A stretch of DNA of 37,040 nt from Oscillospiraceae bacterium (lineage in GTDB: Bacteria; Bacillota; Clostridia; Oscillospirales; Oscillospiraceae), in NCBI GenBank assembly GCA_017448145.1, contig JAFSMA010000131.1, positions 1 through 37,040 of the forward strand, in the 5' to 3' direction. Position numbers and translations under genes: made by a program. The notes beneath the pieces are model-generated. The model did not search any database and was not told the origin of the DNA. It saw only the letters and a program-made list of their open reading frames with translations. How positions within the stretch are numbered: position 1 is the first letter of the stretch; the number at the start of each line of letters is the position of its first letter. Positions 15,119-24,171 of the stretch are shown in pieces.

Positions 15119-16506
15119 AGCTCCGCCTCCGACAGGGTGACGTCGTGAATCCAGGCAGTCTTGCGGCAGCGCAGCAGGCACAGGGGCATTTTCACGATGC
15201 TCTCCCCCTGCATGGCCACGCCGATCCACCAGGGGTCGAGGCGCAGCACCAGGGCGAACAGGGCCGTCAGCGGCAGACCGATGCACCACTGGGGCAGCAG
15301 GTCCAGCAGGGCCGCCCATGTCACGTCGCCGCCGGAGCGCAGCACGCCGGTGACGGCGGAGATGGTGTAGGCGTGGAGGGGGATGGCCACAAAGGCGGTG
15401 ACTGCCAGGGCGGTGGCGATCCGGGCAGGCTCGCCGTAGAGCTTGAAGATGGGGAACACCACCGGCTGGAACAGCAGCGGCACCAGCGCTGTGGACACCG
15501 CTGCCAGCACCACGCCTACCAAAAACGTGAACACCAGCAAACACCGGCTCAGGGACAGCACCTCCTGATGGCTCTGCCCCTCGCCGATGGCCTTGCCCAC
15601 CATGACGGCGGTGGAGGCGCCCAGGCCGAAGCACACCACCAGGAACAGCCGCCCCAGGTTGCCGGTGACGGAGTAGGCCGACAGGAAGGCCACGGAGTTC
15701 ACCGTGTGGCCCAGCACCACCGTCAGCATGCTGTTGCCCGCGCCCCAGGCGATCTCGTTGAACAGCACCGGCGTGGCGTACTTCACGAACCGCCTTGCCA
15801 TCTCCCCGCCGGGGCGGAAAAAGGCGTCCCACCGGATGCGGATGGTTTGGCTCCGGCCGATGGACACGGCGCAGATGACGCATTCGGACATGCGGGCGCA
15901 GAGGGTAGCCAGCGCCGCCCCGGCGATGCCCAGGGCGGGGAAGCCCATTTTGCCGAAGATGAGGAAATAGTTCAAAACGGTGTTGAGCACCGTGGAAAAG
16001 CCGTACAATTTCAGGCCAAATCCGGGGTTTTCCACGCTGCGCTGCACCCCCACATAGATGCTGGAGAACATATTAAACAGGTAGGAAAAACCGATGATCC
16101 GCAGGTAGGGCGCGCCTAAAAGGGACAGATGGTGGTCGTTGCTCAAAAGGTCCATAATGGGCACCGGGAACAGGAAGAAGAGGAGCGCCAGCACCAATGA
16201 CAGCCCCATGCCGAAGAAGGAGGCCACGCCCATGGCCCGGCTGATGGCGGCGTGGTCCTGCTTGCCCCAGTATTGGCTCACCAGGATGCCCAGGCCCGAC
16301 TGGACGCCGAACACAATGGACATCAGCAGGAACACCGGCACGTTGGCGGCGGTGACGGCGGCCATGGCGTCGTTGCCCAGCTGGCTCACCATAAAGGTGT
16401 CGATGAGCCCCAGGGAAAAGGTGATGAGGTGCTGCAAAATCATGGGCAGGCTCAGCTGCCACAGGCGGCGGTAAAAGCCGCTTTCACGGTGTAATACGGC
16501 AAACAT
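15115..16506 (-). CDS. MATE family efflux transporter
   Basis: A 463-residue protein with about twelve membrane segments in two homologous halves, the MATE/NorM fold. The N-terminal half shows LSLPMILQHLITFSLGLIDTFMVSQLGNDAMAA and the second half a matching NEIAWGAGNSMLTVVLGHTVNSVAF. MATE proteins export cationic drugs or metabolites using Na+ or H+ gradients. The start ATG at 16506 is 8 bases after GGAGG; a TTG two codons earlier is too close. It lies 23 bp after the cysteine desulfurase and overlaps rlmA by 4 bp, so the three form one operon. The substrate cannot be told. Confidence 0.9.
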   Translation of the reverse strand: MFAVLHRESGFYRRLWQLSLPMILQHLITFSLGLIDTFMVSQLGNDAMAAVTAANVPVFLLMSIVFGVQSGLGILVSQYWGKQDHAAISRAMGVASFFGMGLSLVLALLFFLFPVPIMDLLSNDHHLSLLGAPYLRIIGFSYLFNMFSSIYVGVQRSVENPGFGLKLYGFSTVLNTVLNYFLIFGKMGFPALGIAGAALATLCARMSECVICAVSIGRSQTIRIRWDAFFRPGGEMARRFVKYATPVLFNEIAWGAGNSMLTVVLGHTVNSVAFLSAYSVTGNLGRLFLVVCFGLGASTAVMVGKAIGEGQSHQEVLSLSRCLLVFTFLVGVVLAAVSTALVPLLFQPVVFPIFKLYGEPARIATALAVTAFVAIPLHAYTISAVTGVLRSGGDVTWAALLDLLPQWCIGLPLTALFALVLRLDPWWIGVAMQGESIVKMPLCLLRCRKTAWIHDVTLSEAEL

Positions 16507-16529
16507 TTTCAATACCTCCGAAAGGGGGA

Positions 16530-17663
16530 TTACAGCATAGGGAAGCGCCGGGCCTGATGAGCGGCCAGCGCGGCGGCCAGGGCGTCCACGTCGGCCTCCG
16601 TGTTCTCCGGGCCGAAGCTGATGCGCAGCACCCCGGCGGCGGTGCGCTTGTCCAGCCCCAGGGTCTCCACCACGTGGCTCAGCTTGCCCCGGTGGCAGGC
16701 AGAGCCTGCGCTGAGGCAGATGCCCTGGGCCCCCAGGTCGGTGATGACGTTGGCGCTGGGGTAGCCGGGGAGAGATACCATTATAATATGGGGGGCGCCG
16801 CCGCGTGCCACCTCCACCACGCCGGGGATAGCCAGGAGCTTTTGGCGGCAGTAGTCCTTCAACGCGGCGAGACGGGCGGGGGAGGCGGCAGCATCGCCCC
16901 GGCGCACTTCCACCGCCTTGGCAAACCCGGCGATCTGGGCCGTGGCCTCGGTGCCGGAGCGGGTGCCCTCCTCCTGGCCGCCGCCGGGCAGCAGGGGCCG
17001 TATGGCCCGGACGGTGTCCGCCACATACAGGGCGCCGATGCCCTTGGGGCCGCCGATTTTGTGGGCGGAGAGGCTCATCATGTCCACCCCCAGGGCCTGG
17101 GGGTCGCAGGGCACCTTCATAAAGGCCTGCACCGCGTCGGTGTGGAGCAGGGCCCGGCTGCCCCGCTGCCGCAGCAGCGCCGCCACCTCCGCTACCGGGA
17201 ACACGCAGCCGGTCTCGTTGTTCACCAGCATCATGGTGATAAGCGCGGTGTCCTCCCGCAGGGCCTCCGCCACCTGCCGGGCCGTCACCATGCCGTCGCG
17301 GCCCGGCTTTAACCGGGTGACCTCATAGCCCTGCTGCGCCAACAGCTTCAGCGGCTCCAAAATGGCGCTGTGCTCCACGGCGGTGGTGATGATGTGCCGC
17401 CCCACCCGGCGGTTTTGCCACAGGGCGGCCTGAATGGCCCAGTTGTCGCTCTCGGTGCCGCAGGAGGTGAAGTGGAGCTGCCGGGGCTGGCAGGGGATGG
17501 CGGCGGCGATGGCGGTGCGCCAGCCCTCCACTTTTTTCTTCATGGCCACCCCGGCGGGGTACTGGGCGGAGGGGTTGGCGAAGTCGCCTACCAGCACGTC
17601 ATACATGGCCTCCGCCACGGCATGGGGCAGGGGGGTGGTGGCAGCGTGATCCAGATAAATCAT
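16530..17663 (-). CDS. Cysteine desulfurase (NifS/IscS-like)
   Basis: A 377-residue class V aminotransferase-fold enzyme that takes sulfur from cysteine with PLP, leaving alanine. Motifs are YLDHAATTP at the N-terminus, VEHSA near 96-100, NNETG at 148-152, the PLP site SLSAHKIGGPKG with Lys202, and a catalytic loop SAGSACHRG with Cys323. The loop is close to the IscS/NifS type, so Fe-S cluster or thiolation supply is likely. No iscU or thiI is adjacent; the following genes are MATE and rlmA. It could also serve the selenium carriers 11 kb away, since such clusters often include a class V aminotransferase. Divergent from mtaB. Confidence 0.9.
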   Translation of the reverse strand: MIYLDHAATTPLPHAVAEAMYDVLVGDFANPSAQYPAGVAMKKKVEGWRTAIAAAIPCQPRQLHFTSCGTESDNWAIQAALWQNRRVGRHIITTAVEHSAILEPLKLLAQQGYEVTRLKPGRDGMVTARQVAEALREDTALITMMLVNNETGCVFPVAEVAALLRQRGSRALLHTDAVQAFMKVPCDPQALGVDMMSLSAHKIGGPKGIGALYVADTVRAIRPLLPGGGQEEGTRSGTEATAQIAGFAKAVEVRRGDAAASPARLAALKDYCRQKLLAIPGVVEVARGGAPHIIMVSLPGYPSANVITDLGAQGICLSAGSACHRGKLSHVVETLGLDKRTAAGVLRISFGPENTEADVDALAAALAAHQARRFPML

Positions 17664-17693
17664 AAGTAACCCTCATTTTTCCACCGGCGGGGC

Positions 17694-17722
17694 TTGCCAG
17701 CGGCGGAAAATTTCTCTATAAT
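17694..17722 (+). promoter_or_regulatory. mtaB promoter
   Basis: TTGCCA (17694-17699) and TATAAT (17717-17722) have a 17-bp spacer in the gap between the divergent desulfurase and mtaB genes. Confidence 0.72.
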
Positions 17723-17779
17723 AAATTGCTAACACATTATTATACAGAACTCCAATGGAAAGCGCAAGGAGATTTCCCT

Positions 17780-19069
17780 ATGAAGGTTGCCATTTACACC
17801 TTGGGCTGCAAGGTGAACCAATATGAGACCCAGGCCATGGAGCGGGAGCTGCTGCGGCGGGGCCACACGCTGACGGATTTTGACGGCGTGGCCGACGCCT
17901 ACATCGTCAACACCTGCTCTGTCACCGCCGTCAGCGATAAGAAGTCCCGCCAGATGATCCGCCGCTGCCGCAAGCAGAACCCCGAAGCGGTGGTGGCGGC
18001 TTGCGGCTGCTACGTCCAGACTCACCCGGAGGAGGCGGCGGGGCTGGACATGGATCTGATCGCCGGCACCGGCGACCACATGGCGTTTCTGGATCTGCTG
18101 GAACAGGAGTGGGCCCAGCGCCGGGGCTCGACGCTGCTGGATGACGCCCTGCGCCGCCGGCAATTTGAGGCGCTGCCCGGCGGCGGTATGGCCAGCCGCA
18201 CCCGGGCCATGCTGAAGGTGGAGGACGGATGCGTCAACTTCTGCACCTACTGCATCATTCCCTTCGCCCGTGGGCCCGTGCGCTCTCTGCCCCTGGCGGA
18301 GGCCGTGGCGGAGACGGCCCGGCTGGCCGCCGAGGGGTACCGGGAGCTGGTGCTCACCGGCATTGAAATCTCCTCCTACGGCAGCGACTTCAAGGACGGC
18401 ACCACCCTCACCGACCTGCTGGAGGCCATCAGCCCGGCGGCGGGGGAGATGCGCCTTCGCCTGGGCTCGTTGGAGCCCCGCACCATTACCGAGGACTTCT
18501 GCCGCCGCTGCGCCGCCCTGCCCAACCTGTGCCCCCATTTCCATCTCTCGCTGCAGTCCGGCTGCGACGATACCCTCCGGCGGATGAACCGGCGGTACGA
18601 CACGGCCCGGTATTACGAATCCGTGACGCTGCTGCGGCAGTATTTTCCCCGGGTGGCCGTCACCACCGACCTCATCACCGGCTTCCCGGAGGAGACGGAG
18701 GAGGAGTTCGCCCAGACGCTGGCCTTCATCCGCCGCTGCGGCTTTGCGGATATGCACATCTTCCCTTACTCCATCCGCCCCGGCACCAAGGCGGCGGCCA
18801 TGCCCCAGGTCAGCGGCCCCGTGAAGGAGCGCCGCGCCGCCCAGGCGGCGGAGGTGGCCCGGGAGATGCACCAAAGGTATCTTAATAGCTGCGTGGGTAC
18901 ATGTTGCGCCGTGCTGTTTGAGCAGCCAGGCGAGGACGGCCGCTACCACGGCCACAGCGCCGACTACATGGAGGTGGCCGTGGCGGGAGAAGGTTTACAT
19001 AACAAAATGCTTACGGTGGAAATCACCGGCATAGACGGAGAAATTCTGGTGGGGGAGGTCGTACAATGA
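17780..19069 (+). CDS. mtaB: tRNA t6A37 methylthiotransferase MtaB
   Basis: A 429-residue radical-SAM methylthiotransferase. The N-terminal MTTase domain has TLGCKVNQYE (Cys10), NTCSVT (Cys46) and AACGCYVQ (Cys75), which bind one Fe-S cluster. The radical-SAM motif CVNFCTYC gives Cys151, 155 and 158. A C-terminal TRAM-like region follows. The TLGCKVNQYE signature separates MtaB, which converts t6A37 to ms2t6A37 in tRNA-Lys, from MiaB and RimO. The start at 17780 follows AAGGAG; the frame extends further but without a site. It overlaps the next gene by 4 bp. Confidence 0.94.
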   Translation: MKVAIYTLGCKVNQYETQAMERELLRRGHTLTDFDGVADAYIVNTCSVTAVSDKKSRQMIRRCRKQNPEAVVAACGCYVQTHPEEAAGLDMDLIAGTGDHMAFLDLLEQEWAQRRGSTLLDDALRRRQFEALPGGGMASRTRAMLKVEDGCVNFCTYCIIPFARGPVRSLPLAEAVAETARLAAEGYRELVLTGIEISSYGSDFKDGTTLTDLLEAISPAAGEMRLRLGSLEPRTITEDFCRRCAALPNLCPHFHLSLQSGCDDTLRRMNRRYDTARYYESVTLLRQYFPRVAVTTDLITGFPEETEEEFAQTLAFIRRCGFADMHIFPYSIRPGTKAAAMPQVSGPVKERRAAQAAEVAREMHQRYLNSCVGTCCAVLFEQPGEDGRYHGHSADYMEVAVAGEGLHNKMLTVEITGIDGEILVGEVVQ

Positions 19070-19638
19070 AGCACCATTTCTTTGCCTACATCGCCCGGAT
19101 GCGGTTCATCAACCGCTGGGCGCTGATGCGCAACAGCTACACGGAAAATATCCAGGAGCACAGCCATCAGGTGGCGGTGCTGGCCCACGCCCTGGCCCTC
19201 ATCGGCAACCGCTATTTCGGCGGCCACAACGATGCGGGGCAGGTGGCGGTGGCAGCCCTGTACCACGACGCCACCGAGATTCTCACCGGCGACATGCCCA
19301 CCCCTATTAAATATTACAATCCCGCCATCAGGGACAGCTACAAGCAGGTGGAGGCCATCGCCGGGGAAAAGCTGCTGGGCATGCTGCCCCCGGAGCTCCG
19401 GGGTGACTATGCCGCCGCTCTGACGCCGCCCCATGAGGTGGAACGGCTGGTAAAGGCCGCCGACAAGCTGTCGGCCCACATCAAGTGTTTGGAGGAATTA
19501 AAGGCGGGCAACACCGAGTTCCGCAAGGCCGCCCAGCAGACCCTGTCCGCCCTGCAGGAGTACCACATGCCGGAGCTGGACTGGTTCATGGAACACTGTC
19601 TGCCGTCCTTCTCGCTGACGCTGGACGAGTTGGAGTAA
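19066..19638 (+). CDS. YfbR-like HD-domain 5'-deoxynucleotidase
   Basis: A 190-residue HD phosphohydrolase. The metal ligands are visible in EHSHQVA (His34), YHDATE (His67-Asp68) and the later KAADKLSA aspartate; MRNSYTENIQEHS matches the YfbR N-terminus. Escherichia coli YfbR dephosphorylates deoxynucleoside 5'-monophosphates and helps recycle nucleotides. Start and mtaB stop overlap as ATGA, so it is co-translated. A strong bidirectional terminator follows. Confidence 0.86.
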   Translation: MKHHFFAYIARMRFINRWALMRNSYTENIQEHSHQVAVLAHALALIGNRYFGGHNDAGQVAVAALYHDATEILTGDMPTPIKYYNPAIRDSYKQVEAIAGEKLLGMLPPELRGDYAAALTPPHEVERLVKAADKLSAHIKCLEELKAGNTEFRKAAQQTLSALQEYHMPELDWFMEHCLPSFSLTLDELE

Positions 19639-19649
19639 TCGTTTCTGCT

Positions 19650-19687
19650 TATAGAAAAAGACCGCCGAAAGGCGGTCTTTTTCTATA
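19650..19687. terminator. Bidirectional terminator
   Basis: A 17-bp perfect stem (AGAAAAAGACCGCC core) with a GAAA loop and A and T runs. It ends both mtaB-yfbR and the converging rpe-to-EF-hand run. Confidence 0.9.
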
Positions 19688-19697
19688 ATGATGGATA

Positions 19698-20726
19698 TCA
19701 GAATTGTATTTCGTATTCAAATACCTGCCTGACTTCCTCCTGCGCTTCACTGGAAAATGTTGTATTTCCTGCACATTTCATGGAAGAAAAAGCGGCGTCT
19801 ATGGTAGCTGCTGTCTTCTTTTTAATGCCCGAAGACTGTGAGCATTTCAAAAGCATCTGCTGTCCTCTAAGAGTATTGTCTCTATTTGTCCGCATCTCAA
19901 TTAAAGACGTAATCTGCGGCTCATTAGCAAAATAGGATAGTTTCGGCGCAGTAGGCTCATGACCCTCAAAGTAGAGAAGTGCCATTACCTCTCCACTTGT
20001 TAATTCACTCGCAGAAATATCGTTTTGCACAGAAGCCTTCAGATTGTTCTTATTGTCTGCTTTGCTTGCAGCCGCTTTCAGAGACTGGGAACTCTTATGA
20101 AGTGTTTTCTGCTGCTCTCGTAATGTTACCTTAAAGAATGTGGCACCTAAATCCTGTGCAATCATCTGCAACTCACTGATACGCGCCCGGCGAATGTAAT
20201 CAAAGAATGTATCAATGGCGATATAGTGGCGCGGATCGATGGGATCGACATAATAAAACTCTTGATTTTCATCGGGATAAAATCGCAAGCCCCAATCGCT
20301 GATAGATTCGGGATATACGGTGAAGAACCGCAAATCCTTTACCAATGACTCATGCCCGATGGCACCGTCGCAAAGACTGCTGGCGGCGTGCTTTTTATCC
20401 TTCTCCGCGATGCGAATCATCTGTGTAGGAAGATAATCGTCCGCCAACAAATCCTTAAGGAAGATTGGATTAAGCGCATCCAAATCGCGCCGCAGTTTAG
20501 CCTGCCGCTGGCTCTCTTTTATCTGCTGAGTGATTTCGGCGACATCGTCAAAATCAAACTTTCCGTCCCCGGTCTGGTCGATGGAGTGAATAAGAGAATC
20601 CGCTGTGGCTGACACCGCATTTTTGGCTTTCTCGGCACCGTCTTTTGCCACTTCAATACCTGCCCGAGCTTTTTCAGCGATACCCTCGCCAACCTTTTTA
20701 AGATCAATTATTTTTTTGCCACCCAT
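19698..20726 (-). CDS. Uncharacterised protein with N-terminal amphipathic segment and EF-hand-like loop
   Basis: I do not recognise the family of this 342-residue protein. Residues 1-45 are a charged, alanine-rich amphipathic helix (KKVGEGIAEKARAGIEVAKDG). Residues 50-61 are a good EF-hand loop, DQTGDGKFDFDD, with Asp at positions 1, 5, 9 and 12. The remainder (about 70-342) has no membrane segment; it contains an aromatic-rich stretch (SDWGLRFYPDENQEFYYVDP), a basic helical region (about 205-235) and a C-terminal helical part. No signal peptide is seen. Base composition is clearly more AT-rich than the neighbouring AAA+ gene, which may mean transfer. It follows the AAA+ gene by 82 bp with no terminator between, so joint expression is likely. 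Confidence 0.75.
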   Translation of the reverse strand: MGGKKIIDLKKVGEGIAEKARAGIEVAKDGAEKAKNAVSATADSLIHSIDQTGDGKFDFDDVAEITQQIKESQRQAKLRRDLDALNPIFLKDLLADDYLPTQMIRIAEKDKKHAASSLCDGAIGHESLVKDLRFFTVYPESISDWGLRFYPDENQEFYYVDPIDPRHYIAIDTFFDYIRRARISELQMIAQDLGATFFKVTLREQQKTLHKSSQSLKAAASKADNKNNLKASVQNDISASELTSGEVMALLYFEGHEPTAPKLSYFANEPQITSLIEMRTNRDNTLRGQQMLLKCSQSSGIKKKTAATIDAAFSSMKCAGNTTFSSEAQEEVRQVFEYEIQF

Positions 20727-20808
20727 TTATTGGAACCTTCCTTTCGTCTAGCTTCACTAAATGAAATGAAAAATTTACGAGATAAATAGAAGTACAAACG
20801 GATATCGC

Positions 20809-21840
20809 TCACGCCTCGTCGATCTTCCCTCTGGCGTGGAGTATATCCTCCTCGGTGATTTTCATCAGATCCTCTTTCGTCACCTTTTCCATGGCGGCCA
20901 GGCGGTTATTCTGGGCCACCAGGATATGTTCGAAGATGTTGCGGACGCCACGGGCGTTGCCGAAGCTGTCGCTGTCGGCGTTCTCCTCGGCGATGTAGTC
21001 CCGCACCAGGTCCTCCACGCCCTCGTCCAGGGTGTAGCAGCCCTTCTTGCACTGCATCCGGAAGATGGCCACCAGCTCATCGGTGGTGTAGTCGGCAAAC
21101 TCCAGGAAACGGTTGAAGCGGCTCTCCAGGCCGGGGTTGGAGTGGATGAACCGGTCCATCAGCTCCGTGTACCCCGCCACGATCACCACCAGGTCGTCCC
21201 GGTGGTCCTCCATGGCTTTCAAAATGGTGTCAATGGCCTCCTGGCCGAAGTCGTTCTCGCTGCGTCCGTTGAGGGCGTAGGCCTCGTCGATGAACAGCAC
21301 GCCGCCCATGGCCTTGTCAATGACCTTGGCCGTCTTGATGGCGGTCTGGCCCACGTAGCCCGCCACCAGGCCGCTGCGATCCACCTCCACCAGTTGGCCC
21401 TTGGAGAGGATGTCCAGAGAGTGGTAGATACGTGCCATAATGCGGGCCACGGTGGTCTTGCCGGTGCCGGGGTTGCCGGTGAACACCATGTGGAGGGACA
21501 TATCGGTGGTGGGCAGGCCGTGTTCCCGCCGCAGCTTGTACACCTGCACCATGTTGATGAGGTTATGTACCTCCTCCTTCACCGCCGCCAGGCCGATGTA
21601 GCCGTCCAGCTCCGCCAGAATGTCCTCAATCTTCTCCTTGGGCTGGGCCGGCTCCTCCTTGGCGCTGTCGCCGCTGCCGGGTGTGCCATCGGCGGTGGGG
21701 GGCTGGTCCTTTTTGGGCACGGCGCCCTGCTGGGCCCTGGGCGCGCCCCAGAAATCACTGGACATGCGGTTTAGGTTGTTCTCCGTCATGGAGCGGATCA
21801 CGTCCAGCTGCTGCAAAATGATTTCGTCTTTCTTATCCAT
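20809..21840 (-). CDS. CbbX/SpoVK-like AAA+ ATPase
   Basis: A 343-residue AAA+ protein. Residues 1-75 are a variable, Pro/Ala-rich N-terminal part. The ATPase core starts at LDGYIGLAAVKEEV, with Walker A GNPGTGKT at 122-129, the pore-type motif GLVAGYVGQTA at 157-167, Walker B VLFIDEA at 181-187, a sensor region and an arginine-finger stretch NPGLESRFNR. This is the CbxX/CfqX subgroup, whose members include the rubisco activase CbbX, sporulation protein SpoVK and type VII secretion EccA; all remodel partner proteins. No rubisco or secretion gene is nearby. The likely partner is the EF-hand protein encoded next. Confidence 0.88.
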   Translation of the reverse strand: MDKKDEIILQQLDVIRSMTENNLNRMSSDFWGAPRAQQGAVPKKDQPPTADGTPGSGDSAKEEPAQPKEKIEDILAELDGYIGLAAVKEEVHNLINMVQVYKLRREHGLPTTDMSLHMVFTGNPGTGKTTVARIMARIYHSLDILSKGQLVEVDRSGLVAGYVGQTAIKTAKVIDKAMGGVLFIDEAYALNGRSENDFGQEAIDTILKAMEDHRDDLVVIVAGYTELMDRFIHSNPGLESRFNRFLEFADYTTDELVAIFRMQCKKGCYTLDEGVEDLVRDYIAEENADSDSFGNARGVRNIFEHILVAQNNRLAAMEKVTKEDLMKITEEDILHARGKIDEA

Positions 21841-21863
21841 ACGTTCCTCCCCAAAAGGTACTG

Positions 21864-22877
21864 TCATTCGATGCTCTGATAGGTGTAGGGGCAGCCCTCC
21901 GGCGCCGTCAGGGAAAGGCCGGGGGTGTACAGCAGCCGCCCATCGGCGGTAATGAGAATCATATCAAAAGGATAGTCGGCCCGATGGCTGCGCCAGAAGG
22001 CCACGGCTTCCGCCTCACCCATGACGTACAGCGCCGTGGAAAAGGCGTCGGCCATGGTGCCGCTATCCGCCACAATGGTGACGGAGGTCAAATCCGTCAC
22101 GGCGGGGGCGCCGGTGGCCGGGTCGATGATGTGCTGGTACACGGTGCCGTCCTCGGCCACGAAATACCGCTGGTAGCCGCCGGAGGTAACCACGAAGCCG
22201 TCGTAGAGATCCAGCAGCGCCGCATAGCCCTCCGGGTCCGCCGGGTCCTGAATGCCCACGGTCCAGGGGGTGTTCCTCCCCTTGCCGCCCATCACCATCA
22301 CGTTGCCGCCCAGGGCGGCGGTGGCCCGTTTGACGCCGTTATCGGCGAGGATATTTTTCACCAGATCGCTGGCGTAGCCCTTGCCGATGCCGCCTAAGTC
22401 AATGGCGCAGCCCTCGTCCAACGTGGCCCGGCGGTTCTCCCGGTCCAGGTGGAGGTGGTGGCTGCCCACATAGGGCAGCAGGGCAGCAATCTCCGCCTCA
22501 CTTGCCACGTGGGGCGTGTCGCCCGTTACGTTCCACAGCGATACCAGCGGGGCCACGGTGATGTCAAAGGCGCCGCCGGTGACGGCGCTGTACTCCTGGG
22601 CCAGGGCCAGCAGGATGTCGGTGTCCGGGGCAAGGTCCGCGGCATGGGCGGTGTTCAGCACGTCCACGTCGCTGCCGCTTATTGTGCGTGAGATGTCGCG
22701 CTCCAGGGCGTTGATGGAGATGCCGCAGGCGGTCACCGCGTCCTGGGCGCGGGGGCCGTAGGCGGTGACGGTCATGTAAGTGTCCATGGCGAAAAAGCCG
22801 GCCTGGGCGGGCTCGCCGCAGCCGGTGAGGGCCAAGGCCAGCACCAGGGCCAGCGCCAGGCAGCCAAGCCGCTTCAC
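21864..22877 (-). CDS. apbE: FAD:protein FMN transferase, lipoprotein
   Basis: A 337-residue ApbE homologue. A signal peptide ends in the lipobox LTGC (Cys20), so it is anchored outside the membrane. MDTYMTVTAYG, DLGGIGKGYASD, ALGGNVMVMGGK, TSGGYQRYF and HIIDPATGAP are the FAD- and metal-binding motifs, and the late ADAFSTALYVMG motif is present. The enzyme attaches FMN to threonines in proteins such as RnfG, RnfD or NqrC. No such target gene is in the window. The start is GTG at 22877, overlapping the recR stop (GTGA). Confidence 0.92.
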   Translation of the reverse strand: MKRLGCLALALVLALALTGCGEPAQAGFFAMDTYMTVTAYGPRAQDAVTACGISINALERDISRTISGSDVDVLNTAHAADLAPDTDILLALAQEYSAVTGGAFDITVAPLVSLWNVTGDTPHVASEAEIAALLPYVGSHHLHLDRENRRATLDEGCAIDLGGIGKGYASDLVKNILADNGVKRATAALGGNVMVMGGKGRNTPWTVGIQDPADPEGYAALLDLYDGFVVTSGGYQRYFVAEDGTVYQHIIDPATGAPAVTDLTSVTIVADSGTMADAFSTALYVMGEAEAVAFWRSHRADYPFDMILITADGRLLYTPGLSLTAPEGCPYTYQSIE

Positions 22878-23473
22878 AGCTCCTGCCGCCCTTCCAGCGC
22901 CCGCATCAGCGTGGCGTCGTCGGCAAATTCCAGATGGCCGCCCACGGGGATGCCGTAGGCAAGGCGCGTCACCTTTACGCCGAAGGGCTTCAAAAGCCGG
23001 GCGATATACAGCGCCGTGGCCTCCCCCTCGGTGTCGGGGTTGGTGGCCATGATGACCTCCTCCACGCCGCCCTTGGCCACCCGGTCCAACAGGGGCTTGA
23101 TCTGCAAGTCGTCAGGCCCCACGTGGTTCATGGGGCTCAATACGCCGTGGAGCACGTGGTAGTGGCCGTGGTACTCACGGGAGCGCTCCATGGCCGCCAC
23201 GTCCCGTGGGTCCGCCACCACGCAGATGACGGAGCCGTCCCGCTTGGGAGCGGCGCAGATGGGGCACAGCCCACCGGCGGACAGGTTGCGGCACACAGGG
23301 CAGAGGGTGACACTGCGCTTGGCATCTATAATGGCGTCGGCAAACTCCCGGGCCTCCTCCTCCGGCAGGCGCAGCACGTAAAAGGCCAGGCGCTGGGCGG
23401 TTTTGCCGCCGATGCCCGGCAGCCGGGCAAACTGCTCCGTCAGCTTTTCCAGCGGAGCGGGAAAGTATTCCAT
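22874..23473 (-). CDS. recR: Recombination mediator RecR
   Basis: A 199-residue protein, normal length. An N-terminal helix-hairpin-helix (LPGIGGKTAQRLAFYVL), a C4 zinc finger (Cys58, 61, 70, 73) and a Toprim domain (VICVVADPRDVAAME; ATNPDTEGEATALYI) are present. RecR works with RecO and RecF to load RecA at gaps. Often dnaX and ybaB lie upstream; here rpe does. Confidence 0.95.
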   Translation of the reverse strand: MEYFPAPLEKLTEQFARLPGIGGKTAQRLAFYVLRLPEEEAREFADAIIDAKRSVTLCPVCRNLSAGGLCPICAAPKRDGSVICVVADPRDVAAMERSREYHGHYHVLHGVLSPMNHVGPDDLQIKPLLDRVAKGGVEEVIMATNPDTEGEATALYIARLLKPFGVKVTRLAYGIPVGGHLEFADDATLMRALEGRQEL

Positions 23474-23494
23474 ACCGTTGTTCCTCTCTTTTGC

Positions 23495-24142
23495 TTATTG
23501 CCCCCGCAGGGCGCGGATCTTGGCGGGGATGTCGTCGGCCTTATACACGGCGCTGCCCGCCACCAGCACGTTGGCCCCGGCGGCGATGCACAGGGGGGCG
23601 GTGTCGGTGTCCACGCCACCGTCCACCTCCAGGTCGCACCCGGGGCGCAGGGCGTCGATGTAGCGGCGGATCTCCTGCACCTTGGGCATCATGTCACCCA
23701 TGAACTTCTGCCCGCCGAAGCCCGGCTCCACCGTCATCACCAGAATCATGTCGCAGAGGTCGATGAAGGGCAGCACGGCGCTGCCGGGGGTCTTGGGCTT
23801 CACCACCACCCCGGCCTTCTTGCCCTTGGCCCGGATGGCCCGGAGGGCGGCTGAAATGTTCTCCTCCGTGTCCGCCTCCACGTGGCAGGTGACGATGTCG
23901 GCCCCGGCGTCGCAGAACTGTTCCACGTACCGCACGGGCCGGTCGATCATCAGATGCACGTCCAAAGGCAGGTCGGTGGTGGGGCGGATGCACTTCACCA
24001 CCGGCACACCGATGGTGATATTGGGCACGAACTGGCCGTCCATCACGTCCACATGGACGTAGTCGGCGGTGTGGATGCGCTGAATATCCCGGGCCAGATT
24101 GGCAAAATCGGCGCTTAAAATGGAGGGTGCGATCTTAATCAT
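23495..24142 (-). CDS. rpe: Ribulose-phosphate 3-epimerase
   Basis: A 215-residue TIM-barrel enzyme that interconverts ribulose 5-phosphate and xylulose 5-phosphate in the pentose phosphate pathway. Motifs are IAPSILSADF, the metal and acid site VHVDVMDGQFVPN (His30, Asp32), LDVHLMI (His63), MTVEPGFGGQKF, LEVDGGV and the phosphate-binding VAGSAVY. The start at 24142 has an AAAGGA site and is preferred over a codon seven residues upstream. It heads the operon, after a leader of about 180 nt. Confidence 0.95.
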   Translation of the reverse strand: MIKIAPSILSADFANLARDIQRIHTADYVHVDVMDGQFVPNITIGVPVVKCIRPTTDLPLDVHLMIDRPVRYVEQFCDAGADIVTCHVEADTEENISAALRAIRAKGKKAGVVVKPKTPGSAVLPFIDLCDMILVMTVEPGFGGQKFMGDMMPKVQEIRRYIDALRPGCDLEVDGGVDTDTAPLCIAAGANVLVAGSAVYKADDIPAKIRALRGQ

Positions 24143-24171
24143 GGCGTTATCCTTTCTCCGCACGGCGGCAA

